A stretch of DNA of 5,366 nt from CAZNJQ01 sp964573545. GTDB taxonomy: Bacteria; Patescibacteriota; Minisyncoccia; Phycocordibacterales; UBA2135. The translations under genes were made by a program, and so were the position numbers. Positions within the stretch are counted from its first letter, which is position 1; every line of letters starts with the position of its first letter. This document shows, one piece after another, positions 1 through 3,704 of the stretch. The notes under the pieces were generated by a model that did no database searches, was not told where the DNA came from, and saw only the letters and a program-made list of their open reading frames with translations. The stretch is from assembly GCA_964573545.1 (NCBI GenBank), contig CAZNJQ010000033.1, positions 1-5,366 on the forward strand, read 5' to 3'.

Positions 1-311
1 GCCGCCGTGCCGCTTGCAAACACAGCGCAGTCTTCGGCGCCATCCCACACGACGAGGCGATTCTCCGCGATTTCAAGGCCCGGATGATTGATGCGGCTGT
101 ATGCGAGCGGCACAAATTCGCCTTCGTGAAGTTGGGACGCCCCGCTCACGATGGAGAAAAACCGCTCTCCTTCTTCCGCAGTCGGAAAAACCCAGGTAGA
201 GGTTTCAAAAATCGGGCACTTCGCCGCGCCCTCGGCCCAACGCGGATTATACGCGCCGTGAATGACATGCGTTGCGGGCTTGAGATGTTTGCCATGCTCG
301 TCGCCAGACAT
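1..311 (-). CDS. Cys/Met-metabolism PLP-dependent enzyme (cystathionine gamma-synthase family), N-terminal 103 residues, cut by window edge
   Basis: The minus strand from ATG at 311 is open to the window edge, giving 103 residues. The start is supported by a GGAGG four bases upstream. The visible part matches the N-terminal region of the Cys/Met metabolism PLP family (cystathionine gamma-synthase, O-acetylhomoserine sulfhydrylase, methionine gamma-lyase). It has PIFETSTWVFPTAEEG near residues 33-48, the substrate/PLP-contacting YSRINHPGLEIAE near 71-83, and the glycine-bearing turn FASGTA at the edge, equivalent to the SGMAA phosphate-binding segment. The HGAYNPRW start and the 'VWDGAE' segment resemble a subgroup usually annotated only as 'cystathionine gamma-synthase family protein'. 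Members are about 400 residues cytosolic enzymes acting on sulfur amino acids. The PLP lysine lies outside the window, so the exact reaction (synthase, lyase or sulfhydrylase) cannot be decided. It is transcribed away from everything else here. Confidence 0.9.
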   Translation of the reverse strand, partial: MSGDEHGKHLKPATHVIHGAYNPRWAEGAAKCPIFETSTWVFPTAEEGERFFSIVSGASQLHEGEFVPLAYSRINHPGLEIAENRLVVWDGAEDCAVFASGTA

Positions 312-352
312 ACGGCCTCCTTCAGAAATTTTTTTCAAAAGAATCTGCCGTA

Positions 353-381
353 ACAGTACTACGGTATGAATGATATGTCAA
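353..381 (-). promoter_or_regulatory. Sigma70-like promoter of the Cys/Met enzyme gene
   Basis: Reading the minus strand, a perfect -35 TTGACA (381-376) is followed after 17 bases by TACTGT (358-353), which keeps the three most important -10 bases. A start near 346 would give a leader of about 35 bases ending in the GGAGG of the gene. The -10 is bracketed by CCGTA (348-352) and TACGG (360-364), an imperfect dyad that could be an operator; that last point is only a suggestion. Confidence 0.55.
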
Positions 382-414
382 AACAAAAACGTCTCTAGGT
401 ATGTGCGGAGACGT
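379..414 (-). terminator. Hairpin with T-tract on the minus strand, just before the Cys/Met promoter
   Basis: ACGTCTC (389-395) and GAGACGT (408-414) form a perfect 7-bp stem with a 12-base loop. On the minus strand it is followed directly by TTTTTGTTTT, which runs into the -35 TTGACA. This looks like an intrinsic terminator that would stop antisense transcription arriving from the right and insulate the promoter. The loop is long, so a regulatory inverted repeat is an alternative. Confidence 0.4.
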
Positions 415-422
415 GCATGTCG

Positions 423-450
423 TTGACGAAGTAATCCATTCCTGTAGCAT
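423..450 (+). promoter_or_regulatory. Possible promoter of the 103-residue hypothetical gene
   Basis: TTGACG (423-428) and TAGCAT (445-450) are separated by 16 bases. They match the -35 in five of six and the -10 in four of six positions. A start near 457 would leave a leader of about 20 bases before the ATG at 476. The match is modest and there is no other promoter-like pair nearby. Confidence 0.3.
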
Positions 451-475
451 GAGTAGAGAGTATGCTGTGTGACGA

Positions 476-787
476 ATGAGCCCGGGGATGGACAAAGGTC
501 AGGACACGTTGAGCTTAGAAGAGGCGGTTCAGTATCTGGGTGAATTCCTTGAACAGATCAGAAAGGAATACCCACAAGGTTCAGAGAAACACAAAGAAAT
601 AAATTCTCTTCTCGTTGAGTTTTTTAATATAAGCGCTCGCGGCGGAAAAGAAATCGCCAAAGGAGCGTATCTTTTGGACCGCGCCGCGCCACTCTCTGGC
701 GAAGCGCATAAAAAATTCCAAGAGGTGTGCTCGTGGATTTCAAAAAATATTCCGGGCGCAGATAGTGTGAAAAAGAAATTTAATTAA
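476..787 (+). CDS. Hypothetical protein, 103 residues, helical and soluble
   Basis: I do not recognise a family. The sequence is charged and predicted mostly helical, with no membrane segment and no signal peptide. Residues 13-50 (SLEEAVQYLGEFLEQIRKEY and following) and 58-93 look like two helical stretches separated by a glycine-containing turn (ARGGKE). An in-frame stop six bases upstream of 476 limits the start to ATG 476 or ATG 488. Neither has a convincing Shine-Dalgarno sequence, so translation may be nearly leaderless; the shorter form would begin MDKGQD. The gene ends in a hairpin terminator two bases after its stop and converges on the DUF5654 gene. It stands alone in its transcript, so the context gives no functional clue. 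That it is a real gene is supported by the promoter-like and terminator signals on either side and by normal amino-acid composition. Confidence 0.65.
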   Translation: MSPGMDKGQDTLSLEEAVQYLGEFLEQIRKEYPQGSEKHKEINSLLVEFFNISARGGKEIAKGAYLLDRAAPLSGEAHKKFQEVCSWISKNIPGADSVKKKFN

Positions 788-788
788 C

Positions 789-815
789 GCCCCCATCGCA
801 CGTGCGGGGCTTTTT
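789..815 (+). terminator. Intrinsic terminator between convergent genes
   Basis: GCCCC (789-793) pairs with GGGGC (806-810) around an inner self-complementary GCACGTGC, followed by TTTTTG. It lies directly after the stop of the hypothetical gene. On the minus strand the same hairpin is followed by an AT-rich stretch (GTTAATTAAATTT), so it may also end the DUF5654 transcript. Confidence 0.75.
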
Positions 816-838
816 GTTGCAGATGGAATAGTGATGTC

Positions 839-1087
839 TTATGACTCTCTCAAAATTCTCGTCACGTATGTCGTGATAGAGACGAATACTATCGTGAGTA
901 CAGCTGCGTAGATAAATTTTGCAAGGAGTGTGTTTTTCTCCAACGGAAATAAAAATTCAATAAGCGATTTAATCGCCTCATTCCACGCAAGACCGACAAC
1001 GAGACCGAACGCAGCGGTTATGTACGTCATCATCTTGTCGCTTAATTCTTTTTTGATTTCGTCTACAGTTTCTTTCATATGTTTCAT
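839..1087 (-). CDS. DUF5654-family small membrane protein, two transmembrane helices
   Basis: The 82-residue product has a short charged N-terminus (KETVDEIKKELSDK), then two hydrophobic helices at about residues 22-44 and 54-76, ending in a short charged tail. The first helix carries the pattern GLVVGLAWNEAIKSL, characteristic of the DUF5654 family of about 80-residue membrane peptides common in candidate-phyla bacteria and archaea. Their function is unknown. A reading frame extends up to ATG 1114, but that codon sits inside the stem of the palindrome at 1105-1130 and has no ribosome site. ATG 1087 (MKHMKET), with a weak GAGACG upstream, or ATG 1078 is more likely. The gene lies downstream of the tRNA block in the same direction and could be read from it, with the palindrome in between. 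Confidence 0.8.
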   Translation of the reverse strand: MKHMKETVDEIKKELSDKMMTYITAAFGLVVGLAWNEAIKSLIEFLFPLEKNTLLAKFIYAAVLTIVFVSITTYVTRILRES

Positions 1088-1104
1088 TAATAACGTCTCA
1101 CTTC

Positions 1105-1130
1105 GCCCCGTCATTCGCGAATGACGGGGC
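1105..1130. repeat. Perfect 26-bp palindrome, copy 1 of a repeated hairpin
   Basis: Positions 1105-1117 and 1118-1130 are exact reverse complements, with arms built on GCCCCGTCATTCG. It lies six bases beyond the 3' end of the broken tRNA and before the DUF5654 gene. Neither strand has a proper T-tract after it, so it is not a standard terminator; it may be a processing or 3'-protecting hairpin. A close relative is at 1548-1571. Confidence 0.8.
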
Positions 1131-1184
1131 TTCGTTCGGGCCGCCGGGAATTAAGTCCGGTCTGTCTACCTTAGGTAGACGCAC

Positions 1185-1299
1185 CCTCGTCCCGTTAGAA
1201 ATTTTAATCGGGCTGCTGGGAATCGAACCCAGTCCTCACGCACCCGAAGCGTGTATACTGCCGGTATACTACAGCCCGGCTGAATTTCTAACGGGACGA
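1185..1299. repeat. Inverted-repeat cassette carrying tRNA-Pro(CGG)
   Basis: TCGTCCCGTTAGAAATT at 1187-1203 and its exact reverse complement at 1283-1299 form a perfect 17-bp inverted repeat. They bracket the tRNA at 1208-1278 with four bases spare on each side. The cassette is flanked by the direct repeat ACGCAC at 1179-1184 and 1300-1305, like a target duplication. In RNA, the tRNA would sit on top of a 17-bp helix. It could be a mobile tRNA-bearing unit or a precursor-processing stem; the sequence alone does not separate these. Confidence 0.75.
1208..1278 (-). tRNA. tRNA-Pro(CGG)
   Basis: The cloverleaf is complete: acceptor CGGGCTG/CAGCCCG, a small D-arm, anticodon stem CACGC/GCGTG with loop TTCGGGT (anticodon CGG, reading CCG; G37), four-base variable region, and T-arm CTGGG-TTCGATT-CCCAG. 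C1-G72 and the discriminator A73 (1208) are the usual bacterial proline identity bases. CCA is not encoded. The gene lies entirely inside the 17-bp inverted-repeat cassette, within the broken tRNA. It has no obvious promoter of its own, so it is probably read from the one at 1480-1508. Confidence 0.93.
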
Positions 1300-1314
1300 A
1301 CGCACGTACTACCG

Positions 1315-1460
1315 GTATACCCACACACTAACTTTGCCATCGTTCCGTTTTTACAAACGACACCACATTATTATTTCCAACATTCCACTGGTTCAGATTC
1401 TAAAGAATATGCTCAAGATAGAACATAAAAAATAATGGCAAAGTTAGTGTGTGGGTATAC
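1315..1460. mobile_element. Miniature inverted-repeat element, apparent deletion derivative of the GIY-YIG element
   Basis: Positions 1315-1340 and 1435-1460 are exact 26-bp inverted repeats around a 94-bp core. The outer six bases, GTATAC, are self-complementary and present at both ends, so they may be a target duplication that leaves a 134-bp element (1321-1454) with 20-bp ends. The ends read CCCACACACTAAC, against CCCGCACACTAA at both ends of the GIY-YIG element at 4059-4381. On the minus strand the core contains ATGTTCTAT (1426-1418), 29 bases in from the terminal C run. The nuclease gene starts with the same nine bases at an offset of 28. After that the copy soon hits a stop, so it encodes nothing. 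It is inserted in the D-loop of the broken tRNA. Confidence 0.75.
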
Positions 1461-1479
1461 TACGGCCCGTTTCCTGCTT

Positions 1480-1508
1480 ATGTTACACGTGTAACGCCTT
1501 ATTCACAA
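1480..1508 (-). promoter_or_regulatory. Promoter for the broken tRNA / tRNA-Pro(CGG) unit
   Basis: On the minus strand, TTGTGA (1508-1503) and TAACAT (1485-1480) are 17 bases apart, each matching four of six consensus positions. A start near 1473 falls four bases before the tRNA 5' end, as is normal for tRNA genes. A perfect 14-bp palindrome, GTTACACGTGTAAC (1482-1495), covers the -10 and part of the spacer and could be an operator. Confidence 0.45.
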
Positions 1509-1523
1509 GGTTGTAACGACAAT

Positions 1524-1577
1524 GCCGCAAAAAAGTAGGTCTGCTTGCCCCGTCGCTCGCGAGCGACGGGGTGCGGC
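1524..1577. repeat. Palindrome copy 2 with an outer stem
   Basis: Positions 1548-1571 form a perfect 24-bp palindrome. It differs from the copy at 1105-1130 only at two adjacent positions per arm (AT to GC), with the matching change in the other arm. An outer stem GCCGCA (1524-1529) / TGCGGC (1572-1577) surrounds it. It follows the tRNA-Pro(GGG) gene in its transcription direction, as copy 1 follows the broken tRNA. Another hairpin, GAGCAAA-GCAG-TTTGCTC at 1594-1611, lies between it and the tRNA. Confidence 0.7.
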
Positions 1578-1629
1578 TTTCGATTCCGGACGCGAGCAAA
1601 GCAGTTTGCTCACTCATCCCTCATTTCAT

Positions 1630-1700
1630 TCGGGCCGCCGGGAATCGAACCCGGCCTACATGCACCCCATGCATGTGTACTGCCGATATACTACGGCCCG
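1630..1700 (-). tRNA. tRNA-Pro(GGG)
   Basis: The fold has acceptor CGGGCCG/CGGCCCG, D-stem GTA/TAC, anticodon stem CATGC/GCATG with loop ATGGGGT (anticodon GGG, reading CCC and CCU; G37), variable region TAGG, and T-arm CCGGG-TTCGATT-CCCGG. C1-G72 and A73 fit proline; CCA is not encoded. A possible -10 TACAAT lies at 1724-1719, placing the start about 11 bases upstream of the tRNA, but no good -35 is at the right distance. The gene is the intact relative of the broken copy at 1136-1469. Confidence 0.95.
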
Positions 1701-1742
1701 TTTCTTATAGGACATCAAATTGTATTTCTAAAAGACATTCTC

Positions 1743-1781
1743 AAGGACATGTCCTTTATATGTCCTTTACAGTAAAGGACA
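1743..1781. repeat. Inverted AAGGACAT/ATGTCCTT motifs, left cluster
   Basis: AAGGACATGTCCTT (1743-1756) is a perfect 14-bp palindrome. TGTCCTTTA (1761-1769) and TAAAGGACA (1773-1781) form a 9-bp inverted repeat with a three-base gap. The same motif recurs at 2579-2608, 2654-2680 and 2768-2780, always on the origin-like side of the tRNA block. The binder is unknown. The rest of 1782-1918 is AT-rich and I see no gene in it. Confidence 0.6.
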
Positions 1782-1918
1782 CGGAGAATAAGTTCGCAAC
1801 AGTGCTGAAATTTTGCGCGATATATTAACAAACAAAGCGCATTGTATGCGTCAGACAATGGTGGCAGTGTGCGAATGTACAAAAGTATAACAAAATATTT
1901 TACTAAAAGACACTGTTA

Positions 1919-1950
1919 TGTTTCACATGAAACGCGTTTCATGTGAAACG
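1919..1950. promoter_or_regulatory. Two abutting parS-like sites (30-bp palindrome)
   Basis: TGTTTCACATGAAACG (1919-1934) and CGTTTCATGTGAAACG (1935-1950) are two 16-bp sites close to the parS consensus TGTTTCACGTGAAACA bound by ParB/Spo0J. Each has an altered centre and at least one altered end. Together, 1920-1949 is one perfect 30-bp palindrome, a head-to-head pair. Confidence 0.65.
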
Positions 1951-1958
1951 TTCGAAAA

Positions 1959-1974
1959 TGTTTCTCGTGAAACA
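1959..1974. promoter_or_regulatory. parS-like site
   Basis: TGTTTCTCGTGAAACA differs from the parS consensus at one position. It is identical to the site at 2215-2230 and to the reverse complement of the site at 2360-2375. It lies between the double site and the 3' end of yraN. Confidence 0.7.
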
Positions 1975-2019
1975 TTACTCACCGCGCTGACTACAGTAGG
2001 AGAATATTTTGTTGCTATT

Positions 2020-2439
2020 TTACTGCAAGGGAAAATCTTCAGAGAATCGAACCTTTGCTATTTTTTTATACTCATCAAGAAAAATTCCGATCATATCAAA
2101 TTGCCACAGTTGGTTATCGGATATTTTTTTCTCAGAAATATACGATGTTATCGCGCGCATGAGTCTTTTTCTTTTCAAGTGATGAACACTATCTTCCGGT
2201 TGAAAGCTTCCGAATGTTTCTCGTGAAACATTTTCATGATTATCGAGCTCGCGCGATAATGTTTTGACCTCAATAAAGTGGAGCACTCCTTTTTTCTTTG
2301 CGATAATGTCTATTTCTCCCCATTTCTTTCTATAATTTCTGCAAATAATCTCGAAATTATGTTTCACGAGAAACATACATGCGATATCTTCCCCAAGAAC
2401 ACCGATTTTTATGTTTTTGTGTTCTCCTGCTTCGGCCAT
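2020..2439 (-). CDS. yraN: YraN family (UPF0102) endonuclease-like protein
   Basis: The 139-residue product matches the YraN/UPF0102 family, a small PD-(D/E)XK nuclease-fold family thought to act on Holliday junctions or other DNA structures; its cellular role is not settled. Visible motifs are GEDIA near 16-20, the metal-binding set GEIDIIA (41-47, with D44) and FIEVKT (55-60, with E57 and K59), and the helix VHHLKRKRLMRAI near 85-97. Length is slightly above the usual 115-130 because the loop after the catalytic strand is longer (about residues 61-82). Part of that loop (residues 70-75) is encoded by a parS-like site, and residues 22-27 by another. ATG 2439 has no clear ribosome site. A weak promoter lies just upstream, so translation may be close to leaderless. 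No hairpin terminator with T-tract follows; the double parS palindrome lies downstream. Confidence 0.9.
   Translation of the reverse strand: MAEAGEHKNIKIGVLGEDIACMFLVKHNFEIICRNYRKKWGEIDIIAKKKGVLHFIEVKTLSRELDNHENVSRETFGSFQPEDSVHHLKRKRLMRAITSYISEKKISDNQLWQFDMIGIFLDEYKKIAKVRFSEDFPLQ
2215..2230. promoter_or_regulatory. parS-like site inside yraN
   Basis: TGTTTCTCGTGAAACA, one mismatch to the parS consensus, overlaps yraN codons 70-75 in the variable loop after the catalytic strand. Confidence 0.7.
2360..2375. promoter_or_regulatory. parS-like site inside yraN (near 5' end)
   Basis: TGTTTCACGAGAAACA has one mismatch to the parS consensus and is the reverse complement of the sites at 1959 and 2215. 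It overlaps yraN codons 22-27, in the first helix region. Confidence 0.7.
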
Positions 2440-2462
2440 ATGTTCAAAATATCATGTGTTGA

Positions 2463-2492
2463 GATATATTAATATAGAGCGTGCACTTTCAA
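2463..2492 (-). promoter_or_regulatory. Weak candidate promoter of yraN
   Basis: On the minus strand TTGAAA (2492-2487) is followed after 18 bases by TATATC (2468-2463). Several other AT-rich hexamers overlap, so the exact -10 is uncertain. The start would be some 15-20 bases before the yraN ATG. Confidence 0.25.
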
Positions 2493-2553
2493 ACAAAAAT
2501 ATCCCAAGCGTACCAAGATAATAATCCACAAAACCTGACATAGAAATAGAAAA

Positions 2554-2569
2554 TGTTTCACGTGAAACA
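2554..2569. promoter_or_regulatory. Perfect parS site
   Basis: TGTTTCACGTGAAACA is the exact 16-bp palindromic parS sequence recognised by chromosomal ParB/Spo0J proteins. It is the best of six parS-like sites within 650 bases and sits next to the AT-rich segment of the origin-like region. Confidence 0.9.
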
Positions 2570-2578
2570 TTTTATTAT

Positions 2579-2635
2579 AAAGGACATTAAAATTAGCTAG
2601 TGTCCTTTAAAAACCCTTATATTTAAAGGGTTTTT
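2579..2635. repeat. Two adjacent AT-rich hairpins
   Basis: AAAGGACA (2579-2586) pairs with TGTCCTTT (2601-2608). Directly after it, AAAAACCCTT (2609-2618) pairs with AAGGGTTTTT (2626-2635) around a seven-base loop, with one more T. The second hairpin has the shape of a terminator on both strands. No gene ends close to it, so a structural role in the origin-like region is as likely. Confidence 0.55.
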
Positions 2636-2677
2636 TCTAATTTTGTATATCAATAGGACATTTTATGTGTATGTCCT

Positions 2678-2706
2678 TTATCCACATGTCCACAGGGTTT
2701 TCCACA
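2678..2706 (+). promoter_or_regulatory. DnaA-box-like cluster
   Basis: TTATCCACA (2678-2686) is a perfect DnaA box (TTATNCACA). It is followed by ATGTCCACA (2686-2694) and TTTTCCACA (2698-2706), each one or two bases off, all in the same orientation. The first overlaps a copy of the ATGTCCTTTA motif. Confidence 0.65.
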
Positions 2707-2821
2707 GTTTTATACATATCTCAAGGATTTCTAGGGTTTTTTTTGACGCCCCCATGGTATTTCTATCAAGGACATGTCTTTTATAGAATACAGAGACTCG
2801 AAAATCTGAGATTTCGTAGTC

Positions 2822-3529
2822 TTAGCCGGAAAATTCCCCATAAACTTCCACTGGATTAACTTTCTTGCCGCCGTTCTTAACGGTTTCATGAAGTGCGAGA
2901 AATCCGCTAATCATTCCTTCTTCATCTGAAATCACGCATGTTCCATCGGCATGATTTATGATCAGTAATATTTTTCCGTCAGATACTATTTCGTAATCAG
3001 AAATAGCGGGGTTGTGGGGGATTATATGCAGAATGGACGGTCGACCGAAATGAGATTTCAATAAATTTCTAGGCAGACCTTTCATAATAGTAACCCCCGT
3101 ATCGGTTAGTATTCCATCGATAATCACTTGCCGCAATTTTTGGCGGGTATGAGTTTTCGTAAAACTCCTGCCCATTCTTATCATGTCACTTGTTGATTTA
3201 ACGGCATTGGTCCCCTGAATACTAAAAAGTCTATGTTGTCGGCTTGCGTGAAGTACGTCATAACCGGCGCCAATAGACAGTTGGTTATTTTGGGTTTTTA
3301 AAATTTTCTCTTTATCTGCTCCGGCTATTGCAACACTCCATGTGTGTGCCCTTGAGGTCTTGTCGCGCTTTAACAAGCCGCGTTTCTCTAATTTTCTTAG
3401 ATTATAAAATATAGTAAGCCTCTCCTCCTTCAGTAAATTTATGAGCCCTTTTACGGTAAGCGGTTTTTTTGAATCTTTTAAGACTCTGATTATGACGGCT
3501 TCGGTTTTGTTAAGCCTCGCAAGCCGCAT
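2822..3529 (-). CDS. TrmB-like winged-helix transcriptional regulator
   Basis: The 235-residue product starts with a winged helix (residues about 6-67). LNKTEAVIIRVLKDSKKPLT leads into a putative recognition helix RLTIFYNLRKLEKRGLL (37-53) and a wing ending HTWSVA. This pattern is close to TrmB-type and related archaeal/CPR regulators. The remaining part has no recognisable catalytic motif. The strand pattern SDGKILLIINHADGTCVISDEEG near the end resembles the sensor part of PLD-like TrmB proteins, but I am not certain. The reading frame extends to TTG 3577 and ATG 3574/3565, but ATG 3529 is chosen. It has a strong GAGGAG four bases upstream, and a TATAAT at 3571-3566 would start transcription after the earlier start codons. 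A near-perfect palindrome in the leader suggests autoregulation. The gene is divergent from the small basic protein at 3705. Confidence 0.75.
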   Translation of the reverse strand: MRLARLNKTEAVIIRVLKDSKKPLTVKGLINLLKEERLTIFYNLRKLEKRGLLKRDKTSRAHTWSVAIAGADKEKILKTQNNQLSIGAGYDVLHASRQHRLFSIQGTNAVKSTSDMIRMGRSFTKTHTRQKLRQVIIDGILTDTGVTIMKGLPRNLLKSHFGRPSILHIIPHNPAISDYEIVSDGKILLIINHADGTCVISDEEGMISGFLALHETVKNGGKKVNPVEVYGEFSG

Positions 3530-3543
3530 GACGCTCCTCGGTG

Positions 3544-3567
3544 ATATGTTAAAAATTTTTGACATAT
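3544..3567. promoter_or_regulatory. Operator-like 24-bp palindrome in the regulator promoter
   Basis: Half-sites ATATGTTAAAAA and TTTTTGACATAT are reverse complements except for one position pair. The dyad starts inside the -10 and covers the expected transcription start, ending 14 bases before the GAGGAG ribosome site. That is where a repressor site for self-control would sit. Confidence 0.6.
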
Positions 3568-3594
3568 TATACATCAATAATGCTTATTTAATAA
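3566..3594 (-). promoter_or_regulatory. Promoter of the winged-helix regulator gene
   Basis: On the minus strand a perfect -10 TATAAT (3571-3566) lies 17 bases after a poor -35 TTATTA (3594-3589). Transcription would start near 3559, giving a leader of about 30 bases to ATG 3529. Confidence 0.55.
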
Positions 3595-3620
3595 TGGTTT
3601 GTCAAGAAAGCGAGTATTTA

Positions 3621-3649
3621 TTGAAAAAACCACCCGTTATGTGTAATCT
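3621..3649 (+). promoter_or_regulatory. Candidate promoter of the small basic protein gene
   Basis: TTGAAA (3621-3626) and TAATCT (3644-3649) are 17 bases apart, with TG directly before the -10. The leader would be about 50 bases to ATG 3705. It is divergent from the regulator promoter, about 27 bases away from its -35. Confidence 0.35.
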
Positions 3650-3704
3650 TTCATGCAGTCGCGTGTGCAACTCGCACCTTGTAAATAACACCAGGGAGGA
3701 TTCC

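Larger units (their letters stand above)
1136..1469 (-). pseudogene. Broken tRNA-Pro-like gene split by two inverted-repeat insertions
   Basis: The 5' part (CGGGCCGTA then the start of a D-arm, 1469-1455) and the 3' part (T-arm and CGGCCCG acceptor strand plus A73, 1178-1136) closely match the intact tRNA-Pro(GGG) at 1630-1700, including a perfect 7-bp acceptor stem. They are separated by a 134-bp miniature element in the D-loop (direct repeat GTATAC) and by a cassette containing tRNA-Pro(CGG) (direct repeat GTGCGT). Deleting each insertion with one repeat copy leaves exactly 73 bases including the discriminator. The restored molecule is still damaged. Its anticodon hairpin is GTCTACC-TAA-GGTAGAC, without T33 and without the GG anticodon bases of a proline tRNA. 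Four bases replace the usual one before it, and the T-loop is CTTAATT instead of TTCGATT. It is therefore called a tRNA relic, not a working tRNA. Confidence 0.7.
2522..2780. other. Candidate replication origin (oriC-like) region
   Basis: This gene-free stretch combines a perfect parS (2554-2569), a strongly AT-rich segment (about 2570-2665) suited to unwinding, DnaA-box-like 9-mers at 2522-2530 (TAATCCACA) and 2678-2706, and repeated AAAGGACAT motifs. This is the usual make-up of a bacterial chromosomal origin. No dnaA or dnaN gene is visible in the window, so the call rests on sites only. Nothing gene-like is seen from 2440 to 2821. Confidence 0.55.

Noticed and set aside
84..353. Plus-strand frame of 89 codons
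   Set aside because: Shadow of the Cys/Met-enzyme gene, which has family motifs on the other strand.
1105..1130. Intrinsic terminator for the tRNA unit
   Set aside because: A perfect stem, but no T-tract follows on either strand, so it is listed as a palindromic repeat.
1136..1469. Group I or other tRNA intron instead of insertions
   Set aside because: The interruptions are in the D-loop and before the anticodon arm, each with direct repeats and inverted-repeat ends. One contains a whole tRNA, and the restored anticodon arm is not functional. No intron core motifs were seen, though I could not run a covariance search.
1522..1828. Three overlapping plus-strand frames of 62-85 codons
   Set aside because: They read through the tRNA-Pro(GGG) gene and the palindrome in antisense; the apparent peptides are tRNA sequence.
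1918..2226. Plus-strand frame of 102 codons beginning MFHMKRVSCETF
   Set aside because: Its start consists of translated parS sites and the rest is antisense to yraN.
1743..2780. CRISPR array
   Set aside because: The repeated units are short (8-9 bp), inverted and irregularly spaced, without repeat-spacer periodicity.
3441..3704. Upstream extension of the small basic protein frame
   Set aside because: It runs antisense through the regulator gene and its operator. The strong ribosome site is directly before ATG 3705.
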